Positions 34,456 through 45,548 of a stretch of DNA of 57,633 bases are shown one piece after another. Every line of letters begins with the position of its first letter. Within the stretch, counting starts at the first letter, position 1. Where the stretch lies: contig JADNYV010000227.1 in NCBI GenBank assembly GCA_015501055.1, positions 1-57,633 on the forward strand, in the 5' to 3' direction. This DNA comes from Mucidula mucida (lineage: Eukaryota > Basidiomycota > Agaricomycetes > Agaricales > Physalacriaceae). A program made the translations under genes and the position numbers. The notes beneath the pieces are model-generated. The model was not told where the DNA came from, searched no databases, and saw only the letters and a list, made by a program, of their open reading frames with translations.

Positions 34456-35736
34456 CTAAGCACACTGAGCTGTTCCGAAAGAAATATTATCAAAGTACGG
34501 TCCTAGGCCATTGTCAGGATATGCGAGCATAACATGAAAAACAAGCATACCAAGATGATTTTGAACATCCGACTGTAGGAGGTTGTCCTTGTCGGAGCAA
34601 TCGCGGTTTTCCTGTCCGGCGCATTGCACAGCATCTACCGCATTCCCATTGGCATCGACAGAATTGATATGGACCTCCCCAGACGCGTGCACAAACTCCA
34701 AGAAGCGGGGCGGGAGTAAAGGGACGGGATCGGCCTGGTTGGTGATGCGCGCGAGACTGGTTCCAAGTGCTTTGTCTGCAAAATTGGCGAACGCCTGATC
34801 TCCGACGCGTGGGGAGCCAAAGAGAGTGGCGGTCACCGAGATAGAAGGATCGAGAGCGGATTTGAACATGAGCGCGTCGAGTGTGGCTATTGCGGCACCT
34901 ATTTGAACGTAGAGGTGGGACAAATCGAACAGAGGATAACCAAAGCCTACCTAGAGAATGTCCGGTAACGATGACTTTCGTGGAACCGGTGCTCGTCAAG
35001 CCATCTTGGACGGCTGCCATGATCTCAGCGGCAGTCCTCTCGAACGCATTCTGGAATCCAGAATGTACTTTGATGTCTATGATACACGTCAGCAAGAAGA
35101 TCTTTGGATTGGCGTCGCGTTCCTTACCGTTCACGTTAAGTCCGGAAATCAGATTCGTGCTGAGATCCTCTAGAAAAAAAGCAGCGTCGTTAAGCACTGA
35201 AAGACTGATGAAAAGATCAGATTAGCGGCGGAATTTGTGATGGAGACCTACATGTTATCCGGATCTGTTCCCTGATGCGCGACGATGATAGAGTTTGTCG
35301 GTGCATCATGGGCAACAAAGACTTGATGCTCAGGATCAATCACAGGCGGCAGTCAAGAAACAAAAAATCTTACAGAGCGGAGTTGCGCCTCCATCTATAG
35401 GGCACTGTCAAACCATCTAGATATTCTGTTGATTGGAACGGACGCACCGCCGCCGGAGAGCAAGAAAGTTACATCTCCACCCAGAGCGTCGCAGGGCGCA
35501 CCGCAAGTAAGTGTCGTAACAGAATCAGTAGAGCAGTATACGGCGCGACTGAATTGAGCAGCCCTGTTGAAAGCCGAGCTAAGGTCAACGGCAGAGATGG
35601 CCGCAACACCGGATTTGCTTTTCCCACCCAGCAAATCCCCAAGGTCATCGAGGAAACCTGGTGCTGGGACAGGCACAGCCCAGGCGACAGAAGTAAAGAG
35701 CGTTAAGGTGACCAGCAGATGCATGAGGGAGAGCAT
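34456..35736 (-). CDS. secreted lipase (fungal class 3 lipase, alpha/beta hydrolase)
   Basis: Start MLSLMHLLVTLTLFTSVAWA at 35736 is a good signal peptide, so the product is exported. Introns are GT-AG and several. Joining them gives GGDGGATPLFFVAHDAPTN, SIIVAHQGTDPDN, ILNDAAFFLEDLSTNLISGL, VHSGFQNAFERTAAEIMAAV, then the nucleophile elbow VIVTGHSLGAAIATLDALMF (Ser in GHSLG). Next come ATLFGSPRVGDQAFANFADK and TNQADPVPLLPP with the likely catalytic Asp, and finally NHLGPYFDNISFGTAQCA with the catalytic His. The whole triad is present and no frame error is needed, so this gene looks functional. It probably hydrolyses triacylglycerol or esters outside the cell. Confidence 0.88.
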
Positions 35737-35825
35737 TGAGAAGGAGAATAAAAGCGGCACAGCCAGGGAGAAGCGAGGGAAAAGGTGGTCCACCAAGGGA
35801 ACGAAATGAAAAGACACCTCGAGGC

Positions 35826-35832
35826 TTATATA
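35826..35832 (-). promoter_or_regulatory. TATA box of the lipase gene
   Basis: Minus-strand GGTATATAAGCC lies about 90 bp upstream of the lipase ATG (35736), a plausible core promoter with a short 5' leader. Confidence 0.4.
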
Positions 35833-36408
35833 CCGTGCCAGTCGATCGGATGTTCTGCCATCAATTTTTTGCGGACGCGTCGCGACGATGCCTCCTACCC
35901 GATAGACATCGTTACTGTCACGAGTCCACCACTCGGAACAAAAATGACAGGCACTGATTGCATTGTCTCCTCCGACGGTACTGATCGACATGTCCTTGCG
36001 CTGCCGTCAAAGATGAGCTGCGTTGAAGACTTCGTGGTCGATCCGGCGCATATTACTACGCGCTTCCTTGCAATGTGAGCGCGCGTGGAAGTTGTTGAGA
36101 AGTTTCTGTTGAATGGAGATGTAATCACAATCATGATATGTCACTGTACAACTTACCGCTGTGTTCATGTACTGTCAACACGTTTCGCAACCATAGAAAT
36201 GATCCCGCAACAAAGAGTATTGAACGCGCGCGTGCTACTGAGATTGACACAAGGCCCTGTAAGCTTCGCAGATCTGCAATGCTTCTGCTGCAGGCTCGTG
36301 ATGTCTTGAACCCACCTCTTGACGAAAGGCCGCAAGAAATCGAGTCCTTTGTAGCGCTGATCGCTGGCCCCATGAACGACGTGACTCGTTGACCGCGAGA
36401 AGCTGATC

Positions 36409-36756
36409 CTAGCAGTACGGAATCGTATGGCTAGCAGGATCAGTGTCAAGACAAAGTACGGTATGCTCGTCGTCAAGTTCCTCCTGGCGAACAAAATCGT
36501 TGTTAATCGCCAGTAATATCAAAGCCGTACGGTCGATCCTGGACTCCATGATGGCGTGGAAGATGAGCGGGAGCTCTTCGATGCTGCCTAAATACGGATA
36601 CTTTACACAGTAAGCTTTGAGCTGCCCATCGTAGCAGTCTTGGAGCAAAGACCACTGATGAATGAAAGGTCAGGAGGGCCAATGCATAGAGCAACGGCTT
36701 ACCTGTAACACCATCAAGTAAGTCCATGTACGAACTCGCCTGGAACAAGGTTGCAT
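36409..36756 (-). CDS. hypothetical protein, about 90-100 aa, two exons
   Basis: Exon 1 from ATG 36756 (MQPCSRRVRTWTYLMVLQ) joins over a short GT-AG intron (about 36648-36704) to WSLLQDCYDGQLKAYCVKYP, then SIEELPLIFHAIMESRIDRT, ALILLAINNDFVRQEELDD and CLDTDPASHTIPYC, ending at 36409. The exon 2 composition is coding-like. No family is recognised, and exon 1 is weak. The DNA from 35992 to 36400 shows only a second weak minus-strand frame. Confidence 0.35.
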
Positions 36757-37493
36757 TTGACGATTACGCGGTGATTGCAGGATAATTTGACGTCCTCACT
36801 CCGTTCTGCGGATCGCACGGAGTCTGAAAGAAGCTGGAAGACAACGCGACGTTTGGAGCATTGAGTAAAGCTTGTAACGGTTCTTTAGCCTGGCGCGACA
36901 CCTGCGGAGGTGTCCAAAGATGAAAATCTCTCGTCTAGTCGAGGCGGATGTTATACTTTGAAGGAAAAGTAGGGTAGAAACTCTGTCATTGGAGGTATGC
37001 CGCTGATATATATGCCCAAATTCGTGCCTTGGCTTTTTGAGAGTGATCGTTGCGAACAAGTTACAAGGCTAGCCGCTGTATTCTCGGCCTCGGTCCGAGA
37101 GCCGACGACAGTGAACCGGCCTGTTTCCTTCAGGCATAACACTACAGTTGCAGGTTTTATTAGAAGGGAATCAATCAGTCGGAAGCTACGACGTGTACAG
37201 CGTGAATGTACTTCATTGGGGGGGGTGAAAGAGCCTCCCAACTCCGAGACGTGGTTCTCGGATTTTAAAGGAGTTTGGATCACGTCTCCTTATTGATGGT
37301 AAAGCTTCTCAGCGATCGTCAAATTTTGTCTCATGGCTTCAGAACAAGCTTTAAATGTTAACACATCTCATTGTGCAGAGTTCTTGACAAGATACCTCTA
37401 AGTAAGTCGAGTGGACACAGGTTCTTTAGAGACCGTCGACACCAGCCGAAAGGGTACTACGAGAATCCGAGAAATGGCTTGTTACGAGTATCC
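36757..37493. other. intergenic region, nothing supportable
   Basis: Short overlapping frames on both strands without family resemblance. I see no tRNA, repeat or element end. Confidence 0.4.
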
Positions 37494-39229
37494 TCATCTC
37501 AGGCCTTGGCAAAGATCCTCGGCTGTCGGCCGCGTCGTCGGGTTAAGCCTCATGGTCGGTCTGACAAACGTATCTTGTAGGTGTTTATCAATAACCTGAG
37601 CAATTGTACTGGGCTCCTGACCGGATCCCTCTGAATCTCGCATAAAGTTGCGCTCCATTATAGAAGACCGACATGGCTTACCTGGTAGTTGAACAATTCC
37701 AAGCCTTGCGTGAAGCTCCACGGCCCCGTAGATAAATACAGTGCGGTACACCCAAGAGCCCATATGTCGGCGCTGTATGAGATGTCCCCGCGTGTTATAA
37801 ACTCGGGTGACCAGAAGTTGCAGCCATGCTGTATAGCGCACGTAGTTCACCGGTCAAACCGTCGTAGTCTTCCGTTATAGTGGCGGTGTGTGTCAGCAAG
37901 GAGCGACGCCTTTCTCGAACTAGTGAGAGCGCTACTCATGAGAGAGAACTAGTGACATCATGATGTAATATCACTGACCGTCATCGTCCGAGGTATAGAC
38001 ATCTAGGTTGATGATCTTGATATTGTGATCGACATCCAGGAGGATACTCTTAGGACTGATACGCCGATGGATGATACCTCGCGAGTGAATGAAATGAAGA
38101 GCAGACACGGCCTGTTTGATGATGGACTTCACGGATTGTTCTCCGACCGACTGTCGCTGCGTTTGAATCCAACGTAAGAGCGAGCAGCCTTCAATGTATT
38201 GGGTAACCAGACACAGATACGACGGCTCCAAAGGATCCAAACTTTCAACAGTCCCTGAACATAAGGGTAAGATTGAACTTGCTTGTGCCTGTGCCACAGT
38301 ATGCTTACCAGAGGCGATATATTGAATCAAGCAAGGACATCCTTCTTTCGACATGAGCTTCAAGTTTTCTACTTCCTTGCGCGCTATAGCGCGATGGAAT
38401 GGATCGGAAGGCAGTTTGATACGCTTAAGGACTGTAACTTCTGCGTCGCCTCCATCTGACCGGCTGGATGCGAAGAATAATTTCTTGTTTGTGTACGTCC
38501 TTGCCATGTCCGAGTCATCACAAGCGTTGAAAGGGCTACATTCAAGAGGTATGCCCACCTCAACCTCAAATTCTACTGAGAATTAGACATATGTCGGTGA
38601 GATGAGGACACCAACGCACTGTGACGACCTTCATCTAGGGATAAGGTCGGAAATATTCGAGCAGAAGGGAAGTAGTTCCAATAGCATTGACGAACCCGTT
38701 GCTTGCGGGGGCGATGCCTTCTCAATTTGTATCAGCGAAGACTGCCATACCACTGGGTGTTGAGACACATACTGTAACGTTACAAATTCCTTTCTTTCCT
38801 GTGCCGCTGCAGCAGATGCAGCCCTGTTGTGAGGTTCAGCGCCAAAAAGGTCGACTAAAACTGCGTCTGGAATGAAGACACACGTACAAATAGCGTCGAC
38901 GGGCCGTTTTAACATCACGAAGTAGGCCTTGGGAAGTATGACCAAGATTGGTTCTCAAAGCTGAGAACAGCCCTTTAGATTGCTTGGAAAAAGCTGTGAG
39001 TCTCGTGTAATGTCTGGAAAGAGCGTTTTGTTGATACATTATCATAAATGAGCCGTGGAGATACTTACTCCTCAAAATGAAGGTGATGTTGGTAGGCAAG
39101 GTCGGGGTCGACTTCTTTTCTGAGGTCTTCCTGGTATCGAGAAGCGGCGTGTTGCAGGGTAGACATGTCGGCAAAAGTCTGACGGCGAAGGCGCCTCAGA
39201 AGATTTGGGCTGCTTGCTTCGTCGGACAT
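37494..39229 (-). CDS. kinase-like protein with degraded catalytic motifs (pseudokinase)
   Basis: Start MSDEASSPNLLRRLRRQTFA at 39229, an N-terminal helical segment, then introns and DAVLVDLFGAEPHNR and EFVTLQYVSQHPVVWQSSL. The kinase part runs: KRIKLPSDPFHRAIARKEVE (alphaC-like), LCLVTQYIEGCSLLRWIQTQ (hinge), ALHFIHSRGIIHRRISPKSI where HRD is HRR, and IKIINLDVY where DFG is NLD. After an intron come NFWSPEFITRGDISYSADIW (APE- and subdomain IX-like), ALGCTALYLSTGPWSF and NPTTRPTAEDL (XI), ending at 37494. Both catalytic Asp residues are replaced, so phosphotransfer is unlikely; the role may be scaffolding. The junction near 38620-38640 needs a one-base change or an unusual splice. Confidence 0.6.
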
Positions 39230-39292
39230 TAGTAGGAAGGAGGTCGACGTATGAATTGTGGCCAGAGGCCCGCTTCAGGAACCTTATATAGG

Positions 39293-39302
39293 TCATAACG
39301 AC
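39293..39302 (-). promoter_or_regulatory. TATA box of the pseudokinase gene
   Basis: Minus-strand CCTATATAAG, 64-73 bp upstream of the ATG at 39229. Confidence 0.4.
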
Positions 39303-39670
39303 ATCAAATCGCAAGCCCTTGTTATTGATCTGATCCCCGTGGGTCTTGTTCTGGTACTGGCGACTCATTAGTTCAGGTAGATTGACCTATACTTGTCAGT
39401 TTAGGCTGCATTGAAAGTCCATGGCCAGGTTGAAGGGTGAGTCATCGAGTTCCAATAGAGCATGTCTTAGTACAAAGAGGAAGCAAGCAGTATGGTGAGA
39501 ATATACGTGATTGTTCGGCGAGTTGACAATTAGAGGACAAGAACAACGGACCCAGGTGTTGATCTGTTTGTTTCTGTCCATCACGTCCCGATACAAAAGG
39601 CTTGTACTCGAAAAATGTGGCTCTCTAATCAAGACTTTCAACGAGAACCTCTCACCGCTGACCGACTATT

Positions 39671-40903
39671 ATGACATCCACCCTCGAGATCACTCCCAAG
39701 GAGCGGTTCTGGGTAGACAACTACCACACGCTTCTTGCAGCAGGATACCAGTTACGCCCGCGTTTCCATCCTGAATGGAAGCCTAGTCCTATCAAGCATG
39801 ACTACGAAATAGTACCAGAGGATCATGTGGCGCTCTTCTTCCGGGTAAGTCGATAAATCGTTCGGAACCTACCTACTAACTAACATACCTCTCAGCATGA
39901 GCACCTCAACGATGCCATCCGAATCTCAGACAAATACCATGTCATGCTTCGGTTCTATAACTCCGACACTGAGAAGATCGTTCTCGACGAGCTCCGGAAT
40001 CCAGAAGCGCAATCTCCGCATAATCGTACCGTCCCAATCTTGGACGAGCTGGAGATCGACGGTACCGCAATTTTCGTCATGCCCTTTTTGCGGGAGTTCG
40101 ACGACCCACCATTTCTGCGGCGAAGCGAATGTCTGGAGGCTATTCGCCAAATTCTCCAAGGTCTGAAGTTCATGCATGATAAAAATATCGCTCATAAGTA
40201 AGTGAAAACACCTCGTTCCTTTGTTCCGCAACTCATCATCTACAAGTGACGCGTGCAGAGCCAATATCATGATGGATACTTCATCGCTCATTCCTACCAG
40301 CTTCTCGCTGATTCGCCCATGGACCACCGACGGCTTGTATAAAATGATTAAATATCGCTCGAGGTCGGCAGTGGGACCGATGAACTACTACTTCATCGAC
40401 TTCGAGACTGCTGCTATCTATCCTAAAGGCCAGCACTCACCAGACTCGTTCCGCTTCGGAAGGGCAGGGCAAGACAAAACGCCTCCTGAGTTTGCTAAGC
40501 CTGTCATTCCTTTCTATCAAGCTTTCAAACTCGACATCTACCAAGTTGGTAACCATGTCCTGCGCCAGTGTTTCCTCGAGGTAAGTTAGGTCAAATTGGA
40601 TCTCCGTCATTTCTAACACGAAGCCTTGCAATGTAGACCTATGATGGTCTCGAATTCTTGGCCCCGTTGGTCGAAAAAATGACTCACAACGAACCCTGGG
40701 AACGCATTAACGCGGCGCAAGCACTCGCCCTGTTTGAATCGTTGGTCTCCGACCTGGACGCGAGGACGCTGCGGATGGACTACATTGTAGAAAAGCCCGA
40801 TCATGACCAACCTTACTTTCCAAAGCAGTCGCGGCGTCATAGGCGGAAGGCGAAGTTGTATAATTTCCTGCTCGATAAGTTCAGTTGCCTGAAATTGAAG
40901 TAG
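39671..40903 (+). CDS. small kinase-like protein, tandem copy A
   Basis: Start MTSTLEITPKERFWVDNYHT at 39671. Four exons with GT-AG introns (about 39845-39896, 40199-40248, 40580-40636). Landmarks: YQLRPRFHPEWKPSPIK, HEHLNDAIRISDKYHVMLRF, PILDELEIDGTAIFVMPFLR (hinge), ILQGLKFMHDKNIAHNDACR (HRD replaced by HND; Asp kept), ANIMMD, NYYFIDFETAAIYP (DFE for DFG), KLDIYQVGNHVLRQCFLE, TYDGLEFLAPLVEKM (XI-like region) and a basic tail RRHRRKAKLYNFL. There is no glycine loop or clear beta3 Lys. This matches the expanded agaricomycete kinase-like group with HxD and DFE motifs. Activity is uncertain. The frame is intact and encodes about 360 residues. Confidence 0.75.
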
Positions 40904-41188
40904 CTCATCAGTTGTAGTCGAATTGAATTCGATCTCGCTATTCGGCCAATGTTTTGCACAGAAACAGACACTTTAGGCTTGAGCCTATTGAGGACTCGGA
41001 AGAAGAAGGAAGCAGTATGCTGAGAATAAACGTCATTGTTCGGCGAGCTGACAAGAGTTGACAATTAGAGGACAAGAATGGTGGACCCGCGTAATGATCT
41101 GCTTCATCACGTCCCAATACAAAAAGGCTTGTACTCGAAAAAATGTGGCTCTCTATTCCGAAGCTTCGACAACACCATATCAACTACT

Positions 41189-42418
41189 ATGACATCCACC
41201 CTCAAGATTACTCCCCAGGAGCGGTTCTGGGTAGACAGCTATCACAAGCTTATTGAAGTAGGATACCAGTTACGCCCACGTTTCCATCCCGAATGGAAGC
41301 CAAGCGCTGTGAAGTACGAGTGGGAAATAGCACCAGAAGACCATGTGGCGCTCCGTTTCAGGGTAAGTGTTGGGTTATACATCTTTCAATACCTACTTAC
41401 CGTCTTTCAGCATGAGCACCTCAACGACGCCATTCGCATTTCAGACCAATGTCATGTCATGCTCCGATTCTATAATTCCGACACTGAGAAAGTAGTTCTC
41501 GACGAACTTCGGAAACCAGAAGCGCGGTCTCCGCATAATCGCACCGTGCCCATCTTGGACGAACTCGAGATTGACGGTACCGCGATCTTCGTCATGCCCT
41601 TCCTGCGTCGGTTTGACGACCCGCCGTTTCTGCGGCGGAGTGAATGTTTGGAGGCTATTCGCCAAATCCTTCAAGGTCTAAAGTTCATGCACGAGAAAAA
41701 GATCGCGCACAAGTAAGCGCAAACAACTCGTTATTTTGTTCTGTGACTTAGAATCCACCAGTGACGCGTGCAGAGGCAACATCATGATGGATAGTTCATC
41801 GCTCATTCCAACCAGCTTTTCATTGATTCGCCCATGGACCACCGACGGCATGCATACAAGAATTAAATGGCGCACGAGATCCGCAGTGGGACCGATGAAT
41901 TACTACTTTATCGATTTTGAGACTGCTGCCATATATCCTTACGGCCAGCACGCCGAGAACTCTCTCCGCTTCGGAAGGGTGGGGCAAGATAAAACACCTC
42001 CAGAGTTTGCTGAGCCTGTCATTCCTCTTTATCAAGCTTTCAAACTCGACATCTACCAGATTGGTAATCACGTCCTGCGCCAATGTTTTCTCGAGGTGAG
42101 TTTGGTCTACCCCTCATCTTTGTGGTTTCTAAGAGGTGATCCTTAATTTAGTCGTATGATGGTCTTGACTTTTTGGGCCCGTTGGTCGAATCGATGACCG
42201 CCAACGATGCCTATGAACGAATTGATGCCGCACAGGCACTTGACTTGTTCGAATTTCTGGTGTCTAGACTAGATGCTAGGACCCTACAGATGGACTACAT
42301 TGTACAGAAACCCGATCGCGTCAGTCCTCTCTTCGCGAAGAATTCGCGACGCCACAGGCGGAAGGCGAAGTTATATAACTTTTTACTCGATAAGTTTGGT
42401 TGCCTGAAATTGATGTAG
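41189..42418 (+). CDS. small kinase-like protein, tandem copy B
   Basis: Start MTSTLKITPQERFWVDSYHK at 41189 with the same four-exon layout as copy A (introns about 41363-41410, 41714-41761, 42094-42150). HND catalytic triplet and FIDFETA are both kept. It differs from A more than copy C does (KLIEVGYQLRPRFHPEWKPS; the tail has KPDRVSPLFAKNSRRHRRKA). The frame is intact. Spacers between copies are also similar (for example GAATTGAATTCGATCTCGCT-like DNA after the stops), so the repeat unit of about 1.5 kb includes promoter and terminator. Confidence 0.75.
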
Positions 42419-42739
42419 CTCATCTGTTGTTGTTGTAGTCGAATTGAATGCAATACTGGCATTGGCCAACGCTTTGCACAGAACGGTTGACGACCCCGAT
42501 GCTCTGAGTGTCTCAAACGAGAATTAAGGAACAAGAACCTCGGAACATGGCGTTTGATCTCCTTCCATATCCAATTGTTTGTACTGAACAGAAATGTGGC
42601 TCTCTACTCAATTAAGGACAAGAACGCGGACCCAAGTAATGATCTGTTACGGATACAAAAGGCTAGTACTCGAAGAAATGTGGCTCCCTACTCCGAACCT
42701 TCACCTTCGACAAGAATATTCCAACGCTTCCCAACGACC

Positions 42740-43951
42740 ATGAGATCCACCCTCGAGATTACTCCCAAAGAGCGATTCTGGGTAGACAACTACCACACGC
42801 TTCTTGCAGCAGGATACCAGTTACGCCGCGTTTCCATCCTGAATGGAAGCCAGTCCTATCAAGTACGACTACGAATAGTACCGGAGGATCATGTGGCGCT
42901 CCTTTTAGGGTAAGTGCGGGTTATACATCTTTCGATTCCTGCTTACCTCCCTCAGCATGAGCACATCAACGACGCTATCCGAGTTTCAGACAAATACCAT
43001 GTCATGCTTCGGTTCTATAACTCTGACACTGAGAAGATCGTTCTCGACGAACTTCGGAAGCCAGAAGCGCAATCTCCGCATAATCGTACCGTCCCAATCT
43101 TGGCCGAGCTGGAGATCGACGGGACCACAATCTTCGTTATGCCGTTTCTACGGGAGTTCGACGACCCACCATTTCTGCGGCGGAGCGAATGTCTGGAGGC
43201 GATTCGCCAAATCCTTCAAGGTCTAAAGTTCATGCACGACAACAAGATCGCGCACAAGTAAGTACAAAAGACTCGTCCTCTGTTCCGCAACTCATCATCT
43301 ACCAGTGACGCGTGCAGAGGCAACATCATGATGGATACTTCATCGCTCATTCCTACCAGCTTCTCGCTGATTCGCCCATGGACCACTGACGGCTTGTATA
43401 AAATGATCAAAATCGCTCGAGGTCGGCAGTGGGACCGATGAACTACTATTCTTCGACTTCGAGACTGCGCTATCTATCCTGAAGGCCAGCACTCACCAGA
43501 CTCGTTCCGCTTCGGAAGGGCAGGGCAAGACAAAACGCCTCCTGAGTTTGCTGAGCCTGTCATTCCTTTCTATCAAGCTTTCAACTCGACATCTACCAAG
43601 TTGGTAACCATGTCCTGCGCCAGTGTTTCTCGAGGTAAGTTAGGTCAAATTAGATCTCCGTCATTTCTAACACGAAGCCTTGCAATGTAGACTTATGATG
43701 GTCTCGAATTCTTGGCCCCGTTGGTCGAAAAAATGACTCACAACGAACCCTGGGAACGAATCAACGCGGCGCAAGCACTCGCCCTGTTTGAATCGTTGGT
43801 CTCCGACCTGGACGCGAGGACGCTGCGGATGGACTACATTGTAGAAAAGCCCGATGATGACCAACCTTACTTTCCAAAGCAGTCGCGGCGTCATAGGCGG
43901 AAGGCGAAGTTGTATAATTTCCTACTCGATAAGTTCAGTTGCCTGAATTGA
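42740..43951 (+). CDS. small kinase-like protein, tandem copy C (about ten one-base losses)
   Basis: Start MRSTLEITPKERFWVDNYHT at 42740. At the DNA level it is almost identical to copy A. Relative to A, single bases are missing at least near 42814 (CCC to CC), 42851 (CCTAG to CCAG), 42875 (AAA to AA), 43408 (TATCG to ATCG), 43450, 43468 (TGCTGC to TGCGC), 43582 (AAA to AA), 43628 (CC to C) and 43946 (AAA to AA). I saw no insertions. Blocks between the losses (RVSDKYHVMLRFYNSDTEK, EFLAPLVEKMTHNEPWERIN) are pristine. Such a loss-only pattern in a recent duplicate fits poor consensus polishing of near-identical tandem repeats better than evolutionary decay, but read data must decide. Confidence 0.7.
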
Positions 43952-44208
43952 AGTAGCTCATCAGTTGTAGTCGAATTGAATCCGATCTCGCTATTCGGCC
44001 AATGTTTTGCACAGAAAGTCATTTAGGCTTGAGCCTATCGAGGACTCCGAGGCTCTGAGCGTGTCGAATGATAAAAGGAAACAAGATCATCGAAGTTTTA
44101 TGATCGGGTTATTGCTTTTTCTCTTCCATCAATCAGCCCTTCCGGATACAATCTCTCGCAGTGAACAGAACGTGACTCTACTTCTCATCAAGCCCTAACA
44201 TAAAGTCA

Positions 44209-44470
44209 ATGCTGCCAATATCCACGCGGTCGACCAGTACGACAATCCTCGTGCAGCTGGATGCTATCAACCACGACCGCGATTCTCTCCCTACTGGAAG
44301 GCCACTGCCGTCAAGCACGTTTTCCGTCGAGAGTATCCGTTCGCACTTCTCTCCAGGGTATGTGAAATTGTGGACTGCGCCCAATGGCTAAAATCCTCCT
44401 TAGCACGAACACGTTTTTGACAATGCTCCAACGCGCGACACATGGAAACTGCACAGGTCCCACCAATCAC
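44209..44470 (+). pseudogene. fourth, decayed copy of the tandem kinase-like gene
   Basis: After a frame shift, CYQPRPRFSPYWKATAVKHV followed by REYPFALLSRV aligns with GYQLRPRFHPEWKPSAVKYE and PEDHVALRFRV of copy B. After a GT-AG intron at the same position, HEHVFDNAPTRDTW matches HEHLNDAIRISDK. No further exons are recognisable, so this is a 5' relic ending the array. 44471-44843 holds nothing else supportable. Confidence 0.55.
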
Positions 44471-44843
44471 GAGTGTTTGCTACACGCCCTAGCGGTGACC
44501 ATCCAATGATTCGAAGGGCGTCGTGAATGGCACTTTGAAGCCAACATCAAAGACCTACATGGGACACGCTATACGGCAGGCAGTGAACCGCGACTTCATC
44601 TATTGTCAGGGTCATCGTTCGAGGACCGTCACAAGACTTTGTTCTTGGGGAAGAATCTTTTTACAAAGCAACTAATCAGCCTTGCTTTTAGTGCTTTTGG
44701 TTTCAAGAAAAATGATGCAACCTCACCCCACCATTGTGGAACGACTCTCAAAATGTCCCGAACATCAGGACGCTGAGGAAAGGCTTGCTCTTGTTAATCG
44801 ACTACATCGCCAACTTGTGGGCATAGTCGCAAAACTTGTTACT

Positions 44844-44940
44844 TGCCCCATGGCTGAGTTGGTTACAGCGTCCGACTGTTAGGATCTCGCCAAAATCCCA
44901 GTCCATCGGAAGGTCGAGAGTTCGAGCCTCTCTGGGGCAG
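44844..44940 (+). tRNA. tRNA-Asn (anticodon GTT) with a 23-nt intron
   Basis: The acceptor TGCCCCA pairs with TGGGGCA (7 bp), discriminator G. The D-arm is GCTG/CAGC, the anticodon stem TCCGA/TCGGA and the T-arm GAGAG-TTCGAGC-CTCTC. The anticodon GTT is followed at the canonical position (after base 37) by a 23-nt intron at 44882-44904. The mature length is 74 nt. Confidence 0.9.
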
Positions 44941-45070
44941 AGGATCGAGGCAGTGTGGCGCACGCTTCGTCGTACGTCAGGCCCTTATGATTTGAAAAAG
45001 ATTTTGCGCAATGCGAGAGGCTTGTTGAATGATCTTTAAGGGCGGCGCAGTAAACCTCCCGGGGTGTTCG

Positions 45071-45306
45071 TAACGGTATCGATACCGACCCGCCAGGAGC
45101 CTCAGGTTTTGAAACTAACGGTTTCGATACCGGCACGTGTTTCGGACACGTGATGTGGCGCCGCGCCCCGCCGCCTTCATTCCGCCTTGCTCCCGCCACC
45201 TCCAGGATCTCTAAGCGCCAGCGCACCGGCACGTGCAGTAGTCACGTGCCGGCATTGAAACCTACCTCCTGACCCCGAGGGTTTCAATACTGTATCAATA
45301 CCGTTA
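45071..45306. repeat. foldback/MITE-like inverted repeat, 236 bp
   Basis: The ends TAACGGTATCGATAC (left) and, in reverse, TAACGGTATTGATAC (right) match 14 of 15. The inner arms GGTTTCGATACCGGCACGTG (45120-45139) and the reverse of 45243-45262 match 18 of 20. A GC-rich spacer separates the arms. The region 44941-45548 otherwise has no supportable gene. Confidence 0.6.
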
Positions 45307-45548
45307 TTTACCGCAGTAAACCCGAGGTGTATCAAAACCTAGGGTTCACTTCACCACCCTAGATCTTTATCAAGACTTTACTTGATTCTGTCATTGACCA
45401 ATCGGAAATTTTGCTGCTCGATTGTCAGAGTACGCTTGTGTGGCGCAAGGGCATTCTTATGTCATCGCAAATTTAAATCAACTGTTGTACAGGAACTAAT
45501 TGTAAGATACATTTAACTCGATTAACATGGTGGTTAACACAGGCATGA

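Noticed and set aside
34490..34560. Extra sequence MLVFHVMLAYPDN near the lipase C-terminus
   Set aside because: It is an intron read through; splicing gives the expected NHLGPYFDN.
36796..37296. Overlapping frames on both strands (about 100 codons)
   Set aside because: Mutually exclusive, no recognisable motif, no homologous copy in the window.
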